Below, one piece after another: positions 37,228 to 47,698 of a stretch of DNA of 47,698 bases. This stretch comes from an uncultured Eubacteriales bacterium. GTDB lineage: Bacteria; Bacillota; Clostridia; Christensenellales; Aristaeellaceae. The stretch lies in assembly GCA_902785105.1 (NCBI GenBank), contig CACZXF010000007.1, forward strand, positions 1 through 47,698, in the 5' to 3' direction. The notes beneath the pieces are model-generated. The model had not been told where the DNA came from and searched no databases. It worked only from the letters and a program-made list of their open reading frames with translations. The first letter of the stretch is position 1. Each line of letters begins with the position of its first letter. A program made the translations under genes and the position numbers.

Positions 37228-37580
37228 GGAAATAAAAAAGAAAAACTCTAAAATTGCACAGAAGGATAGTGGTTGTATTGCCATTTGAAATCCTTTATGA
37301 TCAATTGTGATTTGTTCCATTGACAGTTAAGACCGTTTTTTAAGATGGTTCGTTTCACCCTATAGCCTGCCAACGCTCTGACGGAAACTGATCTTATGGG
37401 TTAGGTTCCACTGTGATTATTATAAATAGACCAGAATTATACAAATGAGCCAGTTTTCTGCTAAATTTCCGCGAAGATTTAATACACATTGCCTTGTAAA
37501 TGGACCAGAAACGGGCTATATTCAATACAATAGAGCGTTATTATCAGCAACAATCAACCGAAGGGATATCGGAAGAGACA
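37228..37580 (+). other. Leader region of the ATP synthase operon
   Basis: AT-rich, with no gene recognised. An atp promoter must lie here. TATAAA (37421-37426) and TATACA (37439-37444) are possible -10 boxes, but neither has a convincing -35 partner. An in-frame ATG at 37500 would extend the first operon protein by 27 residues, but it lacks a ribosome site. Confidence 0.4.
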
Positions 37581-38030
37581 ATGAAACCTGACAATGCCGT
37601 GCGGCGGGAGACCGCGCGGGTGGCCGTCGGCGTATTAGGAATGGTGGCCGTGATGCTGCTGGTCTACGCCATCATCGGAAAATTCAGTGCGAAGGTGGCG
37701 CTGGGCGGGATATATACAGGGCTTTTGACGGTGCTGAACTTCTTCGTCATGGGCCTGACCGTCCAGGGTGTGACCAACCGGGCGGCGGAGAAGGAGCGCA
37801 CCGAGCAGGAGCTGGCGGACCTCGCCATCGAGATGAAGAACCGCATGAAAGTCTCCTACAACCTGCGCATGATCGCCCTTTTTGTCCTGCTGGTGCTTGG
37901 CATTGCAGTGTTCAAGTTCGACCCGCTGGCCACCATACTCCCGGCAATCTTTCCAACCATCGTCATAAGGGTATTGCAGATCATGGAGGCCCGTCGGCCC
38001 TCTGTTTCAGAAGGAAGTGAGAAGCCTTGA
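37581..38030 (+). CDS. ATP synthase subunit I-like membrane protein
   Basis: 149 aa with four predicted transmembrane helices arranged as two hairpins (about 17-37, 43-66, 92-109 and 112-130). It begins MKPDNAVRRET, a form typical of the short AtpI-like proteins that precede atpB in clostridial operons. These help assemble the c-ring or supply Mg2+ or Na+ (family knowledge, not well settled). The ATG at 37581 is chosen because this matches the usual N terminus and GGAAGAG lies just upstream, although the spacing is tight. An alternative ATG at 37500 adds a hydrophilic 27-residue lead. The TGA overlaps the TTG start of atpB. Confidence 0.75.
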   Translation: MKPDNAVRRETARVAVGVLGMVAVMLLVYAIIGKFSAKVALGGIYTGLLTVLNFFVMGLTVQGVTNRAAEKERTEQELADLAIEMKNRMKVSYNLRMIALFVLLVLGIAVFKFDPLATILPAIFPTIVIRVLQIMEARRPSVSEGSEKP

Positions 38031-38770
38031 ATCTGGATGTACACGGCGCAAGAATATTGTTCCAGTTCGGCTCGGTGATGATCACTGAGACCGTGGTAAA
38101 CACTTGGATCGTCATGGCGGTGATCGTCGGTCTGTGCCTGTTTTTAACCTCAGGGATGCAGGTGCACTGCCGTACCAAGCGGCAGATCATCGCGGAGTTC
38201 ATCGTCAAAAAAGTGAACGCCATGGTGGGGGAGAACATGGGGGAACACTTCCTCCAGGTGGGCTATGCCCCGCTGATCGCGTCCATCATGGGCCTGTCCG
38301 CGCTGTGCAGCCTGTCCTCGATGATCGGTATGTACGCGCCCACCTCCGACCTCTCCACGCTGCTGGGCTGGTCGCTGATGGTGTTTGTGCTGATTACCTA
38401 TAACAAGTTCCGAGCCGGTGGCCCACTGGGCTACATCAAGGGCTATTTCGAGCCCATCCCGGTGCTGCTGCCCTTCAACATCATCTCCGAATTCGCCACG
38501 CCGCTGTCGATGGCTTTCCGTCATTTCGGCAACATAGCTTCCGGCTCGGTCATCACCGGCCTGATCTACGCGGCCCTGGCGGCGGCATCCCACGCCCTGT
38601 TCTCCCTGTTGCCCGGCGCGCTGGGTCAGGTGATGGGCCAGATCCCGCTGTTGCAGGTCGGCATCCCGGCCATTTTCTCCATCTACTTCGACCTGTTCTC
38701 TTCCTGCTTGCAGGCATTCATCTTCTGTATGCTGACGATGATGTACATCGGCTCAGCGGCGGAGGGTTAA
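38027..38770 (+). CDS. atpB: F0F1 ATP synthase subunit a
   Basis: 247 aa, a multi-helix membrane protein forming the ion half-channels against the c-ring. The essential stator Arg lies in LSMAFRHFGNIASG, equivalent to Arg210 of the E. coli protein. Conserved helical segments include PIPVLLPFNIISEFATP and, near the end, YFDLFSSCLQAFIFCMLTMMYI. The start is TTG (38027), overlapping the previous stop as TTGA, with AAGGAAGTGAG just upstream, which implies translational coupling. 42 nt separate it from atpE. Confidence 0.93.
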   Translation: MNLDVHGARILFQFGSVMITETVVNTWIVMAVIVGLCLFLTSGMQVHCRTKRQIIAEFIVKKVNAMVGENMGEHFLQVGYAPLIASIMGLSALCSLSSMIGMYAPTSDLSTLLGWSLMVFVLITYNKFRAGGPLGYIKGYFEPIPVLLPFNIISEFATPLSMAFRHFGNIASGSVITGLIYAALAAASHALFSLLPGALGQVMGQIPLLQVGIPAIFSIYFDLFSSCLQAFIFCMLTMMYIGSAAEG

Positions 38771-39082
<312 letters not shown>

Positions 39083-39119
39083 TCCTATACTGAAAACGTG
39101 ATTTTCAGGAGGGTGAAAA

Positions 39120-39629
39120 GTGAATAACGCGGTACAAGAATTTATATCGATTACGCCCTGGACGATCATCTTCCAGATCTGCAACCTGCTGATACTGGTT
39201 GCGTTGATGAAGAAGTTCCTCTTCAAACGCGTCATGGCTATTCTTGAGGCCCGCCAACAGGAGATCGATGGCATCTATGGGGATGCAGACAAGGCCAAGA
39301 TCGACGCGGAGCAGATGAAGGCCGAGTACACCGAGCGCATGTCCAATGCCCGCGCCGAGGCCGACCGCTTGGTGAAGAACGCCGTGGACACCGCCAACCG
39401 TCGCGGCGAGACCATCGTGCAGGAGGCCCGGGACGAGGCTATCCACCTCAAGCAGAAGGCCGAGGCCGATATTGAGCTGGAGCGCCGCAAGGCCTATTCT
39501 GAGCTGGTTGGCGAGATCTCCGGCATGGCCGTGGATATCGCCGGCAAGATGGTCGAGCGCGAGATCAACGCCGAGGACCACCGCGAGCTGGTGGAGGAAT
39601 TTATCAAAAGCGCAGGTGAGGCGTCGTGA
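39120..39629 (+). CDS. atpF: F0F1 ATP synthase subunit b
   Basis: 169 aa: one N-terminal membrane helix (about 10-30), then a long charged helix (to about 130) for the dimeric peripheral stalk, with the usual Ala/Glu/Arg heptad character (RMSNARAEADRLVKNAVDTA). The start is GTG at 39120, supported by AGGAGGG (39107-39113). The stop overlaps the GTG start of atpH (GTGA). A single b gene is present. Confidence 0.93.
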   Translation: MNNAVQEFISITPWTIIFQICNLLILVALMKKFLFKRVMAILEARQQEIDGIYGDADKAKIDAEQMKAEYTERMSNARAEADRLVKNAVDTANRRGETIVQEARDEAIHLKQKAEADIELERRKAYSELVGEISGMAVDIAGKMVEREINAEDHRELVEEFIKSAGEAS

Positions 39630-40162
39630 CGAGGCTGGCGAAGGAGTACGGACAGGGCCTGTACGAGCTGGCTCGGGAAGAGCGCCTGCTGGATGAGCTG
39701 CACGGGGAGCTGACCGAGATCGGGAAGCTCATCAAAGCGGAGCCGAATTTCGTTCGGCTGCTGTCCTCCCGCGCCATCGAGCGGGAAAACCGCATTAAGG
39801 TGGTGGACGACACCTTCGGGGGCCGCGCCCATCCTTATATTGTGAATTTCATGAAGCTGCTGGTGGAGAAGGAGCGCATCGACTGCCTGGCGGACTGCGT
39901 GACGTTCTTCCATCAACAGTATATGGATGACCTCGGCATCGTCGAGGCCTTCGTCACCTCCGCCGTGCCGCTGACCGAGAACGACCAGGAGGCCCTCCGG
40001 CAGAAGCTGGAGAAGATGTCGAAGCGGAAGGTCTCCCTGATCGCCTCCGTGGACCAGTCCCTCATCGGCGGCGTCCGCGTGGAGATGGAGGGCCGGCGCT
40101 ATGACAACACCATTCAAAACAAGCTGGGCAGGCTCAGGCAGCAAATGACCCACAGCCTGTAG
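39626..40162 (+). CDS. atpH: F0F1 ATP synthase subunit delta
   Basis: 178 aa, OSCP/delta family: an N-terminal helical bundle (about 1-105, starting [14 protein letters not shown]) and a C-terminal segment with [30 protein letters not shown], the typical delta ending. It links the peripheral stalk to the top of F1. The GTG start overlaps the atpF stop, so it is coupled to it; AGGTGAGG lies upstream. 17 nt precede atpA. Confidence 0.92.
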   Translation: MTRLAKEYGQGLYELAREERLLDELHGELTEIGKLIKAEPNFVRLLSSRAIERENRIKVVDDTFGGRAHPYIVNFMKLLVEKERIDCLADCVTFFHQQYMDDLGIVEAFVTSAVPLTENDQEALRQKLEKMSKRKVSLIASVDQSLIGGVRVEMEGRRYDNTIQNKLGRLRQQMTHSL

Positions 40163-40179
40163 GAAAAGAGGACGAGCAG

Positions 40180-41703
<1,524 letters not shown>

Positions 41704-41706
41704 CGC

Positions 41707-42555
41707 ATGGCCGGAGCATCGATGAAGGATATCAAGCTGCGGATCAGAAGCGTTGAGAGCACCATGCAGATCACCAAGGCCATGCAGCTGGTGGCTTCCT
41801 CCAAGCTGCGCGGCGCGCGCATGAGGATGGAGGCCAGCCGCCCCTACATGAAGGTGGCGCGCAGGGCCGTGTGGGACATCGCCCTGCACAACACCGGCGC
41901 GCAGAGCGACTATGTGATCCCCCGTGAAATAAAGCATCGGTGCTATATCGTCATCGCCGGCGACCGCGGTCTCGCGGGCAGCTATAATGCCAACATATTG
42001 AAGCGCATCGAGTGGGACATGAAGGACGCTCAGTGCTGCTTCATCCCCATCGGCAAAAAGGCCAAGGAATACTATACGCGGCACCAGCTCGACATGGTGG
42101 TGGACATCGAAAAGGTGGAGGGCCTGACCTTCGACACCTGCAAGGAGATCGCCGTCCACGTGATGAAGGGCTACGACGAGGGCCGATATGATGAAATCGT
42201 GCTGGCCTACACTTCCTTCGTGTCCGTGCTGACCCAAAAGACCAAGCTTAAGCCGCTGCTGCCCCTGGACACCCGGGACGCGCCCAAGGAAGAGCAGACC
42301 AACCGGGTCATGCTTTGCGAGCCCGGCGCGGACGCGCTGCTGAAGGGCTTCCTTCCCCAGTACCTGGCGGGCCTGATCTATTCCGCCGCGTGCGACGCCT
42401 TTGCCAGCGAGCAAGCCGCCCGCCGCGTCGCCATGGATTCCGCCACCAAGAACGCGGGCGAGATGATCGAGGATCTGAGCCTGCGCTATAACCGCGCCAG
42501 ACAGTCCTCCATCACCCAGGAGATCACCGAGATCGTCGCCGGCGCGGAACACTGA
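41707..42555 (+). CDS. atpG: F0F1 ATP synthase subunit gamma
   Basis: 282 aa. The N-terminal coiled helix (IKLRIRSVESTMQITKAMQLVASSKL), the central GDRGLAGSYNANI segment and the C-terminal coiled helix (MDSATKNAGEMIEDLSLRYNRARQSSITQEITEIVAGA) are those of the rotating central stalk. GAGGAGG (41692-41698), inside the end of atpA, is its ribosome site. Length is usual. Confidence 0.95.
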   Translation: MAGASMKDIKLRIRSVESTMQITKAMQLVASSKLRGARMRMEASRPYMKVARRAVWDIALHNTGAQSDYVIPREIKHRCYIVIAGDRGLAGSYNANILKRIEWDMKDAQCCFIPIGKKAKEYYTRHQLDMVVDIEKVEGLTFDTCKEIAVHVMKGYDEGRYDEIVLAYTSFVSVLTQKTKLKPLLPLDTRDAPKEEQTNRVMLCEPGADALLKGFLPQYLAGLIYSAACDAFASEQAARRVAMDSATKNAGEMIEDLSLRYNRARQSSITQEITEIVAGAEH

Positions 42556-42572
42556 CAGCAATAGGAGAATAG

Positions 42573-43970
<1,398 letters not shown>

Positions 43971-43972
43971 TC

Positions 43973-44236
43973 ATGGCTGTGATTCATCTGACCATCGTCA
44001 CCCCGGAGAATAAATACTTTGAGGAGGACGCCCAAAAGGTCATCGTCCGCACCACGGGCGGCGATGTCTGCATCCTCCCGAACCACATCGACTATGCCGC
44101 CGCCATCGGCGACGGCGAGGCCCGGATCACCACAGCCTCCGGCGAGGTCAAAAAGGCTCGTGCCCAGGGCGGCATACTCCACGTCGCCAACAACGACGTA
44201 CAGGTCATCGCCAACTATTTCGAGTGGAAAGAATAA
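43973..44236 (+). CDS. atpC: F0F1 ATP synthase subunit epsilon, lacking the C-terminal helical domain
   Basis: 87 aa. Only the N-terminal beta-sandwich is present (IHLTIVTPENKYFEED, then VCILPNHIDYAAAIGDGEARI, then GGILHVANNDVQVIANYFE); the stop comes where the two-helix C-terminal domain of ordinary 130-140 aa subunits would begin. The sandwich is enough to bind gamma and the c-ring, but the C-terminal helices are what inhibit ATP hydrolysis, so this enzyme should lack that control. Short epsilons are known in some anaerobes. A strong terminator follows at once, so the shortness is not an assembly break. The ATG at 43973 is preferred over the GTG at 43967, which overlaps the atpD stop. Confidence 0.92.
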   Translation: MAVIHLTIVTPENKYFEEDAQKVIVRTTGGDVCILPNHIDYAAAIGDGEARITTASGEVKKARAQGGILHVANNDVQVIANYFEWKE

Positions 44237-44241
44237 GACAA

Positions 44242-44279
44242 AAAATCCCGACATCCGGCTAAACGGATGTCGGGATTTT
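44242..44279. terminator. Bidirectional terminator between atpC and the convergent acylphosphatase gene
   Basis: aaaatcccgacatccg (44242-44257) and cggatgtcgggatttt (44264-44279) form a perfect 16-bp stem with a 6-nt loop. The A-run and T-run on either side let it terminate transcription from both directions, as expected between convergent genes. Confidence 0.95.
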
Positions 44280-44280
44280 G

Positions 44281-44550
44281 TTAACCATAGCCGCGAACGA
44301 CAAACTTGCGTTCATAGGGGAGGGTTTCGAGCTTCTCAACCTCAATATGGTCGATGCGGAACTGTCCTTTCAATTTGGACAGCAGCTTTTGAAGCTGTAT
44401 AGGGTTCCCCTGGGCCTCCATCTCCACGGTGCCGTCCGACAGGTTATCTACCCAGCCTGTGATATAGAGCTGACGGGTGAAATAGTAGGCCGTGTAACGG
44501 AAGCCCACATGCTGTACTTCGCCGTGAAATATAAAATGCAATCGTGTCAT
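44281..44550 (-). CDS. acyP: Acylphosphatase
   Basis: 89 aa. Contains GEVQHVGFRYTAYYF with the phosphate-binding Arg, and GWVDNLSDGTVEMEAQG with the catalytic Asn. It hydrolyses acyl phosphates such as carbamoyl or 1,3-bisphosphoglyceryl phosphate in the cytoplasm. It starts 2 nt after the stop of the acyl-CoA ligase gene, so it is the last gene of that operon, and it ends at the shared terminator. The link to acyl metabolism is positional only, since acylphosphatases are promiscuous. Confidence 0.9.
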   Translation of the reverse strand: MTRLHFIFHGEVQHVGFRYTAYYFTRQLYITGWVDNLSDGTVEMEAQGNPIQLQKLLSKLKGQFRIDHIEVEKLETLPYERKFVVRGYG

Positions 44551-44552
44551 GC

Positions 44553-46277
44553 TTACGCCCTGGCAGGAGCAGCGCTGTTGTTGGACATCTCCTCCTCCAG
44601 CACGCGATAGGCCACCTTGCCCACCAGCGTCTTGGGGAGGTCGGCCCTGAACTCGATGTCATAGGGGAGGGCGTACTTCGCAATATGCTTGCGGCAGTAG
44701 TCCATCAGCATTTCCCGGGTGGCCTCTGAGGGCTCGTAGCCGGGCTTTAAGACGATGTACGCCTTGACCTTCTGCATCTTGTAGGGGTCCCGCACGCCGA
44801 TGACGCAGCTCATGTGGACGGCCTCGTGGGCGTCCAGTATGTTCTCGATCTGGGAGGGGTAGACGTTGTAGCCGCTGGTGACGATCATCCGCTTGATGCG
44901 CTGGCGGAAGTAGATGTAGCCCTCGGAATCCATGACGCCCAGATCGCCGGTGTGAATCCAGGTCATACCGTCAGCATGGACGCGCCGGGTCTGGGCGGTC
45001 TCCTGGGGATGCTTCACGTATTCCAGCATCACTGTTGGCCCGGCCAGGCAGATTTCGCCCTCCTCGCCATAGGGCACTTCTTCCTCGCCACCTACACGGA
45101 CGATCTTATAGTAGGTGTCCGGGAAGGGAATGCCGATGGAGCCCTCCTTCGCCTTGGTCAGCGGGGTCAGGCAGGAGGCGGTGACGCACTCCGTGGTGCC
45201 ATAGCCCTCCCGCACCTCGATCTTCGCGCCGTGCGCCTTTAAAAAGGCGTCAAACCGCTTCTTCAATTCTATAGGCAGACTGTCGCCGCCGGAGAAAACG
45301 CCCTTGAGACAGGACAAATCGAGGTTTTCAAGATTCGGAATCCGAAGCAGCGCCTCATATAACGTCGGCACACCTGCGATAAAATTCGGCTTGTGCTTGC
45401 GGAGAAGCTCGGCGTAGGTCTGGGGCGTGAACCGAGGCACCAATATGCAGCGCCCGCCGTTGGCCAGCATGGAATGAATGCTGACACCCAGGCCGAAGCC
45501 GTGGAACATGGGCATGATGGCCAGCATCTTGTCGCCGATCTCATAGATGGGATTGGTGGCGATGATCTGCGCGGCCAGAGCGTTGAAATTCAGATTGGAC
45601 AGCAGTATGCCCTTGGTGATGCCCGTCGTGCCGCCGGAATAGAGTATGACCGCCGGGTCGTTAGCCTTGCGCCTGATCCTCGGATCATCCCGGAACGCCT
45701 TGCCGTTCTCAATAAACTGCCTCCAGAGTAACACGTCGGCGTCCTTCGGCACCTTGGGGATCTTGCGGCCCGCCGTTAACTTGTAGCCTATTTTCATTAT
45801 AGGATTCAGCGCGTCCGCCACGTCCGCGATGATGAGATGTTTCAGATAGGGGGTATTCTTCCGGATGTTGGCGAACTTGCCGTAGAACTGGTCCAGCGTC
45901 AGCGCCGCTACGGACTCGGAATCGTTGAGATAGAACTCGATTTCTCCTTCAGCGGACAGCGGATGGACCATGTTGGCGATGGCGCCCACCATGTTCACCG
46001 CATAGAACATCACCACGGTCTGCGGCGCGTTGGGCATGCAGATGGTCACGCGCTCCCCGGGCTGTATGCCGATCTGCCGAAGGGCCCGGGCACACTTGTG
46101 AATCCGGCTGACCAACTGGGGATACAGTATATGGCCGCCCATGAAATCACAGGCGATGACGTTGGGATACCGCTTCGCGACGCCCTCCACCATCTCCACC
46201 ATGGAGCCCTGAAAGTAATCAAGGTGCATCGGCACCGAACCCATCCAATAAGCCCAGGGGGTCTTGACATTGCTCAT
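44553..46277 (-). CDS. Acyl-CoA ligase (AMP-forming, FadD-like)
   Basis: 574 aa, ANL superfamily: activates a carboxylic acid, probably a medium or long fatty acid, to acyl-AMP and then acyl-CoA. Motifs in order: the phosphate-binding loop LYSGGTTGITKG, the aromatic motif GYGTTECVTAS, the adenylate-binding WIHTGDLGVMDSEGYIYF, the hinge RQRIKRMIVTSGYNVYPSQIE, and the C-terminal catalytic Lys region in LPKTLVGKVAYRVLEEE. TAGGAG precedes the ATG. It sits 11 nt after the acyltransferase-fold gene and 2 nt before acylphosphatase. In an anaerobe it more probably serves lipid recycling than oxidation (inference). Chain length cannot be told from sequence. Confidence 0.9.
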   Translation of the reverse strand: MSNVKTPWAYWMGSVPMHLDYFQGSMVEMVEGVAKRYPNVIACDFMGGHILYPQLVSRIHKCARALRQIGIQPGERVTICMPNAPQTVVMFYAVNMVGAIANMVHPLSAEGEIEFYLNDSESVAALTLDQFYGKFANIRKNTPYLKHLIIADVADALNPIMKIGYKLTAGRKIPKVPKDADVLLWRQFIENGKAFRDDPRIRRKANDPAVILYSGGTTGITKGILLSNLNFNALAAQIIATNPIYEIGDKMLAIMPMFHGFGLGVSIHSMLANGGRCILVPRFTPQTYAELLRKHKPNFIAGVPTLYEALLRIPNLENLDLSCLKGVFSGGDSLPIELKKRFDAFLKAHGAKIEVREGYGTTECVTASCLTPLTKAKEGSIGIPFPDTYYKIVRVGGEEEVPYGEEGEICLAGPTVMLEYVKHPQETAQTRRVHADGMTWIHTGDLGVMDSEGYIYFRQRIKRMIVTSGYNVYPSQIENILDAHEAVHMSCVIGVRDPYKMQKVKAYIVLKPGYEPSEATREMLMDYCRKHIAKYALPYDIEFRADLPKTLVGKVAYRVLEEEMSNNSAAPARA

Positions 46278-46288
46278 AACATGATCTC

Positions 46289-47167
46289 CTAATATTCAAT
46301 CGGCACATTGGCCGGCAGGTCCAGCAGCTCCGGGCACTCGATCAGCTTCTTCACCAGACGAATGGTTTGGGCGTAATAGTAGCCGTCGGCGATGCGCTCG
46401 TCCAGTGTGATGCCCACGGAGAGCATGGTGTGCATTTCAAAGGTGCCATCCTCGTGGAACACCGGCTTGCGGCCCTTCTCGCCGATGATGACGAACACCG
46501 AATTAGTGCCCCAGTTGCTCAGATGGTGATAGGCCGCGTTGAGCTTAATGGAGCCCAGATTGGTAATGAAAACCGAGGCGTAGTTGGGATCGGCCTTGAT
46601 GAGGTCATAGGGCACTTTCCCATAAAAGTCCAGCCGGTGAAGCCCCCACATTACGATGCGCATCAGCCACCGGGGCAGCTTCGTGAACATGTCCATGGCC
46701 TCGGTGGAGTTGTCAAGTTTGTCCGAGCGGCACTCGTGGATTTCGTCCATGATCCGCTGGTGCAGGCTGTCGATGGTGGTGTCCTCCGGGAACTTGATGA
46801 AGGCCAACGCCTCCTTGGCGTCGTCGGCGAATTGCTTCTTCACCACAAAGGCCAGGCTTAGCTCATCCCGCTGGTAGAGCCGGCAGCCCTTGATGAAGCG
46901 ATTCATGCGGGGCCGCAGTGTAACTGCCTTCACCAGCGCCGCCGCCACCGCGTGAAATATGGTGTACCGGTCCGCCTTCTCCAGTTCCGCGTTCTTCTTC
47001 TCCAGGAAGGCTTCGAGATTCGTTAAGTCGAATTCCTCCTTGATGAAGGCCTCGTTGTCCGCACGATTGGGATAGATGTACGGCATGAACCAGTGCAGCG
47101 GGTCCAGCCCCCTCACCATGGTGGCGTCAAACCGGTCCCCCCGCTGACGCTTGCCCTTCTCCGGCAT
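46289..47167 (-). CDS. CAT/E2-fold acyltransferase-like protein without the catalytic histidine
   Basis: 292 aa, resembling the catalytic domain of 2-oxoacid dehydrogenase E2 and chloramphenicol acetyltransferase. Recognisable parts are the N-terminal DPLHWFMPYIYPNRADNEAF, the FHAVAAALVKAV helix, PNYASVFITNLGSIKLNAAYHHL, and the end MLSVGITLDERIADGYYYAQ. E2 and CAT enzymes use His in a (D)HRxxDG motif; here it is DERIADG, with Glu257 in place of His. There is no lipoyl or subunit-binding domain and no E1 or E3 gene nearby. It is first in an operon with an acyl-CoA ligase and an acylphosphatase. It may bind acyl-CoA without transferring, or use another residue. GGGGGA precedes the ATG. Confidence 0.78.
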   Translation of the reverse strand: MPEKGKRQRGDRFDATMVRGLDPLHWFMPYIYPNRADNEAFIKEEFDLTNLEAFLEKKNAELEKADRYTIFHAVAAALVKAVTLRPRMNRFIKGCRLYQRDELSLAFVVKKQFADDAKEALAFIKFPEDTTIDSLHQRIMDEIHECRSDKLDNSTEAMDMFTKLPRWLMRIVMWGLHRLDFYGKVPYDLIKADPNYASVFITNLGSIKLNAAYHHLSNWGTNSVFVIIGEKGRKPVFHEDGTFEMHTMLSVGITLDERIADGYYYAQTIRLVKKLIECPELLDLPANVPIEY

Positions 47168-47361
47168 GTCCAGTCCCCCTTCGATTCCACATCAATCAAT
47201 AACATCTTATTCTATCATAATCATGCAAAATTATCCATCATATATACGGTTTTTCACCATAAAAATAACCTGTTCATGACACGAAATAACAATAAATTAA
47301 AGAATTGCGCTTTCTCAATGCTGTAATGATGATATTTGTGAAGATTCAATAAAAAATCCAC

Positions 47362-47391
47362 TTGCGAAATGTACTGTTTATGGAGTATAAT
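47362..47391 (+). promoter_or_regulatory. Sigma-A promoter of the transketolase gene
   Basis: TTGCGA (47362-47367), an 18-nt spacer and a perfect TATAAT (47386-47391). The start would be near 47398, giving a leader of about 144 nt. Confidence 0.6.
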
Positions 47392-47406
47392 AGTATTATC
47401 CGGGTG

Positions 47407-47416
47407 ACTGATCAGT
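47407..47416 (+). promoter_or_regulatory. Palindrome just downstream of the transketolase promoter
   Basis: ACTGATCAGT is a perfect 10-bp palindrome about 10 nt after the predicted start site, a usual place for a repressor operator. No regulator is known for it. Confidence 0.3.
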
Positions 47417-47437
47417 GTTTAATAGAAATAAAGTTGT

Positions 47438-47472
47438 CAGGGCAATTCATTTTCCATTGGAAAATTATCCTG
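47438..47472 (+). promoter_or_regulatory. Hairpin/palindrome in the transketolase leader
   Basis: ATTTTCCA (47449-47456) and TGGAAAAT (47458-47465) form a 17-bp palindrome with one central base, and CAGG (47438-47441) with CCTG (47469-47472) extend the pairing. It may be a second operator or an RNA stem in the 5' leader. There is no U-run, so it is not a terminator. Confidence 0.4.
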
Positions 47473-47541
47473 CCAATCCGAGTTTATCTATGACGTTGAA
47501 CAGTTGCCCATTCGGATGAATATTGACAGGAGGCGATAGCC

Positions 47542-47698
47542 TTGAACAATCAGGAAAAGAAGGATCTGCGGATTTTCGCCGCTCAGATCCGCATCGCGCT
47601 GCTGGAGGAAATGAAGGCGCGCGGATTCGGCCACATCGGCGGCTCGCTGTCCATCTGCGACCTGCTGGCGGTGCTGTATGGCAAGGTCATGAAGTACG
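47542..47698 (+). CDS. Transketolase, N-terminal subunit (partial, cut by window end)
   Basis: The first 52 codons only. The start is TTG (47542), 8 nt after AGGAGG (47528-47533). The reading LLEEMKARGFGHIGGSLSIC, followed by DLLAVLYGKVMKY, matches the beginning of the split N-terminal transketolase subunit, in which GHIGGSLS is the thiamine-diphosphate-site motif. In many Clostridia the enzyme is split into two adjacent genes, so a C-terminal subunit gene is expected just beyond the window. It belongs to the non-oxidative pentose phosphate pathway. Confidence 0.85.
   Translation, partial: MNNQEKKDLRIFAAQIRIALLEEMKARGFGHIGGSLSICDLLAVLYGKVMKY

Larger units (their letters stand above)
47168..47541. 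other. Divergent intergenic region between the acyltransferase-like and transketolase genes
   Basis: 374 nt, AT-rich, holding the plus-strand promoter and palindromes listed separately. The part near 47168-47300 should hold the minus-strand promoter of the three-gene acyl operon, but no pair of boxes there convinces me. No gene is seen. Confidence 0.5.

Noticed and set aside
37220-37260. Terminator after the deoxyribosyltransferase-like gene
   Set aside because: Only a 6-bp stem (AGTTGC/GCAACT), partly inside the coding region, followed by A-rich rather than T-rich sequence.
46289-47167. Pyruvate dehydrogenase E2 subunit
   Set aside because: No lipoyl or peripheral-subunit domain, no E1 or E3 genes nearby, and the catalytic His is absent.

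Overview
The window looks like a chromosomal segment of an endospore-forming, anaerobic, GC-rich member of the Clostridia (Firmicutes). The evidence is a complete spoIVB (sporulation signalling protease), Gram-positive style AGGAGG ribosome sites with some TTG/GTG starts, a clostridial-type F-ATP synthase operon whose c subunit carries a sodium-type signature, and SARP-tailed and hybrid two-component regulators of the kind common in gut and rumen Clostridia. Species cannot be named from the sequence alone.

Layout. 1-317 is an AT-rich leader; spoIVB follows (318-1517). From 1628 a textbook sigma-A promoter drives mglB-mglA-mglC plus a tiny membrane protein (1778-6553), a glucose/galactose ABC importer; mglB and mglA are separated by a strong hairpin and a second nested structure. 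At 6703-11338 lies a second unit: a histidine kinase with an extracytoplasmic beta-helix sensor, its SARP-tailed response regulator, and a UshA-type 5'-nucleotidase/UDP-sugar hydrolase that is broken twice (an extra A in an A8 tract, and an in-frame TGA). An Agp-type glucose-1-phosphatase follows (11544-12887).

The centre is one intact 21.1-kb reading frame (12975-34073, 7032 aa). It encodes a giant exported protein: signal peptide, Ser-rich 12-residue repeats, acidic repeats, an RTX-like glycine/aspartate block, then thousands of residues of beta-strand repeats resembling LktA-type filamentous adhesins. These are interrupted by Ig-like 'bacterial repeat' domains and helical inserts, and the protein ends in an unrecognised C-terminal domain. 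It has no LPXTG, SLH or transmembrane anchor that I can see. An IS66 transposase remnant and a 7TM hybrid histidine kinase follow, then a small zinc-ribbon protein and a deoxyribosyltransferase-like protein.

The F-ATP synthase operon (atpI-like, atpB, E, F, H, A, G, D, C; 37581-44236) ends in a strong bidirectional terminator. Converging on it from the minus strand is a three-gene unit: an acyltransferase-fold protein lacking its catalytic His, an acyl-CoA ligase and an acylphosphatase. The window ends inside a plus-strand transketolase N-terminal subunit gene.

How the genes may work together (inference). UshA and Agp are exported phosphatases that would turn UDP-sugars into sugar 1-phosphates and then free sugar, which MglBAC would import. 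The adjacent beta-helix sensor kinase and the giant adhesin-like protein suggest a cell-surface programme built around sensing, binding and harvesting sugars. ATP would then be made or spent by a probably Na+-coupled ATP synthase whose epsilon subunit lacks the inhibitory tail.
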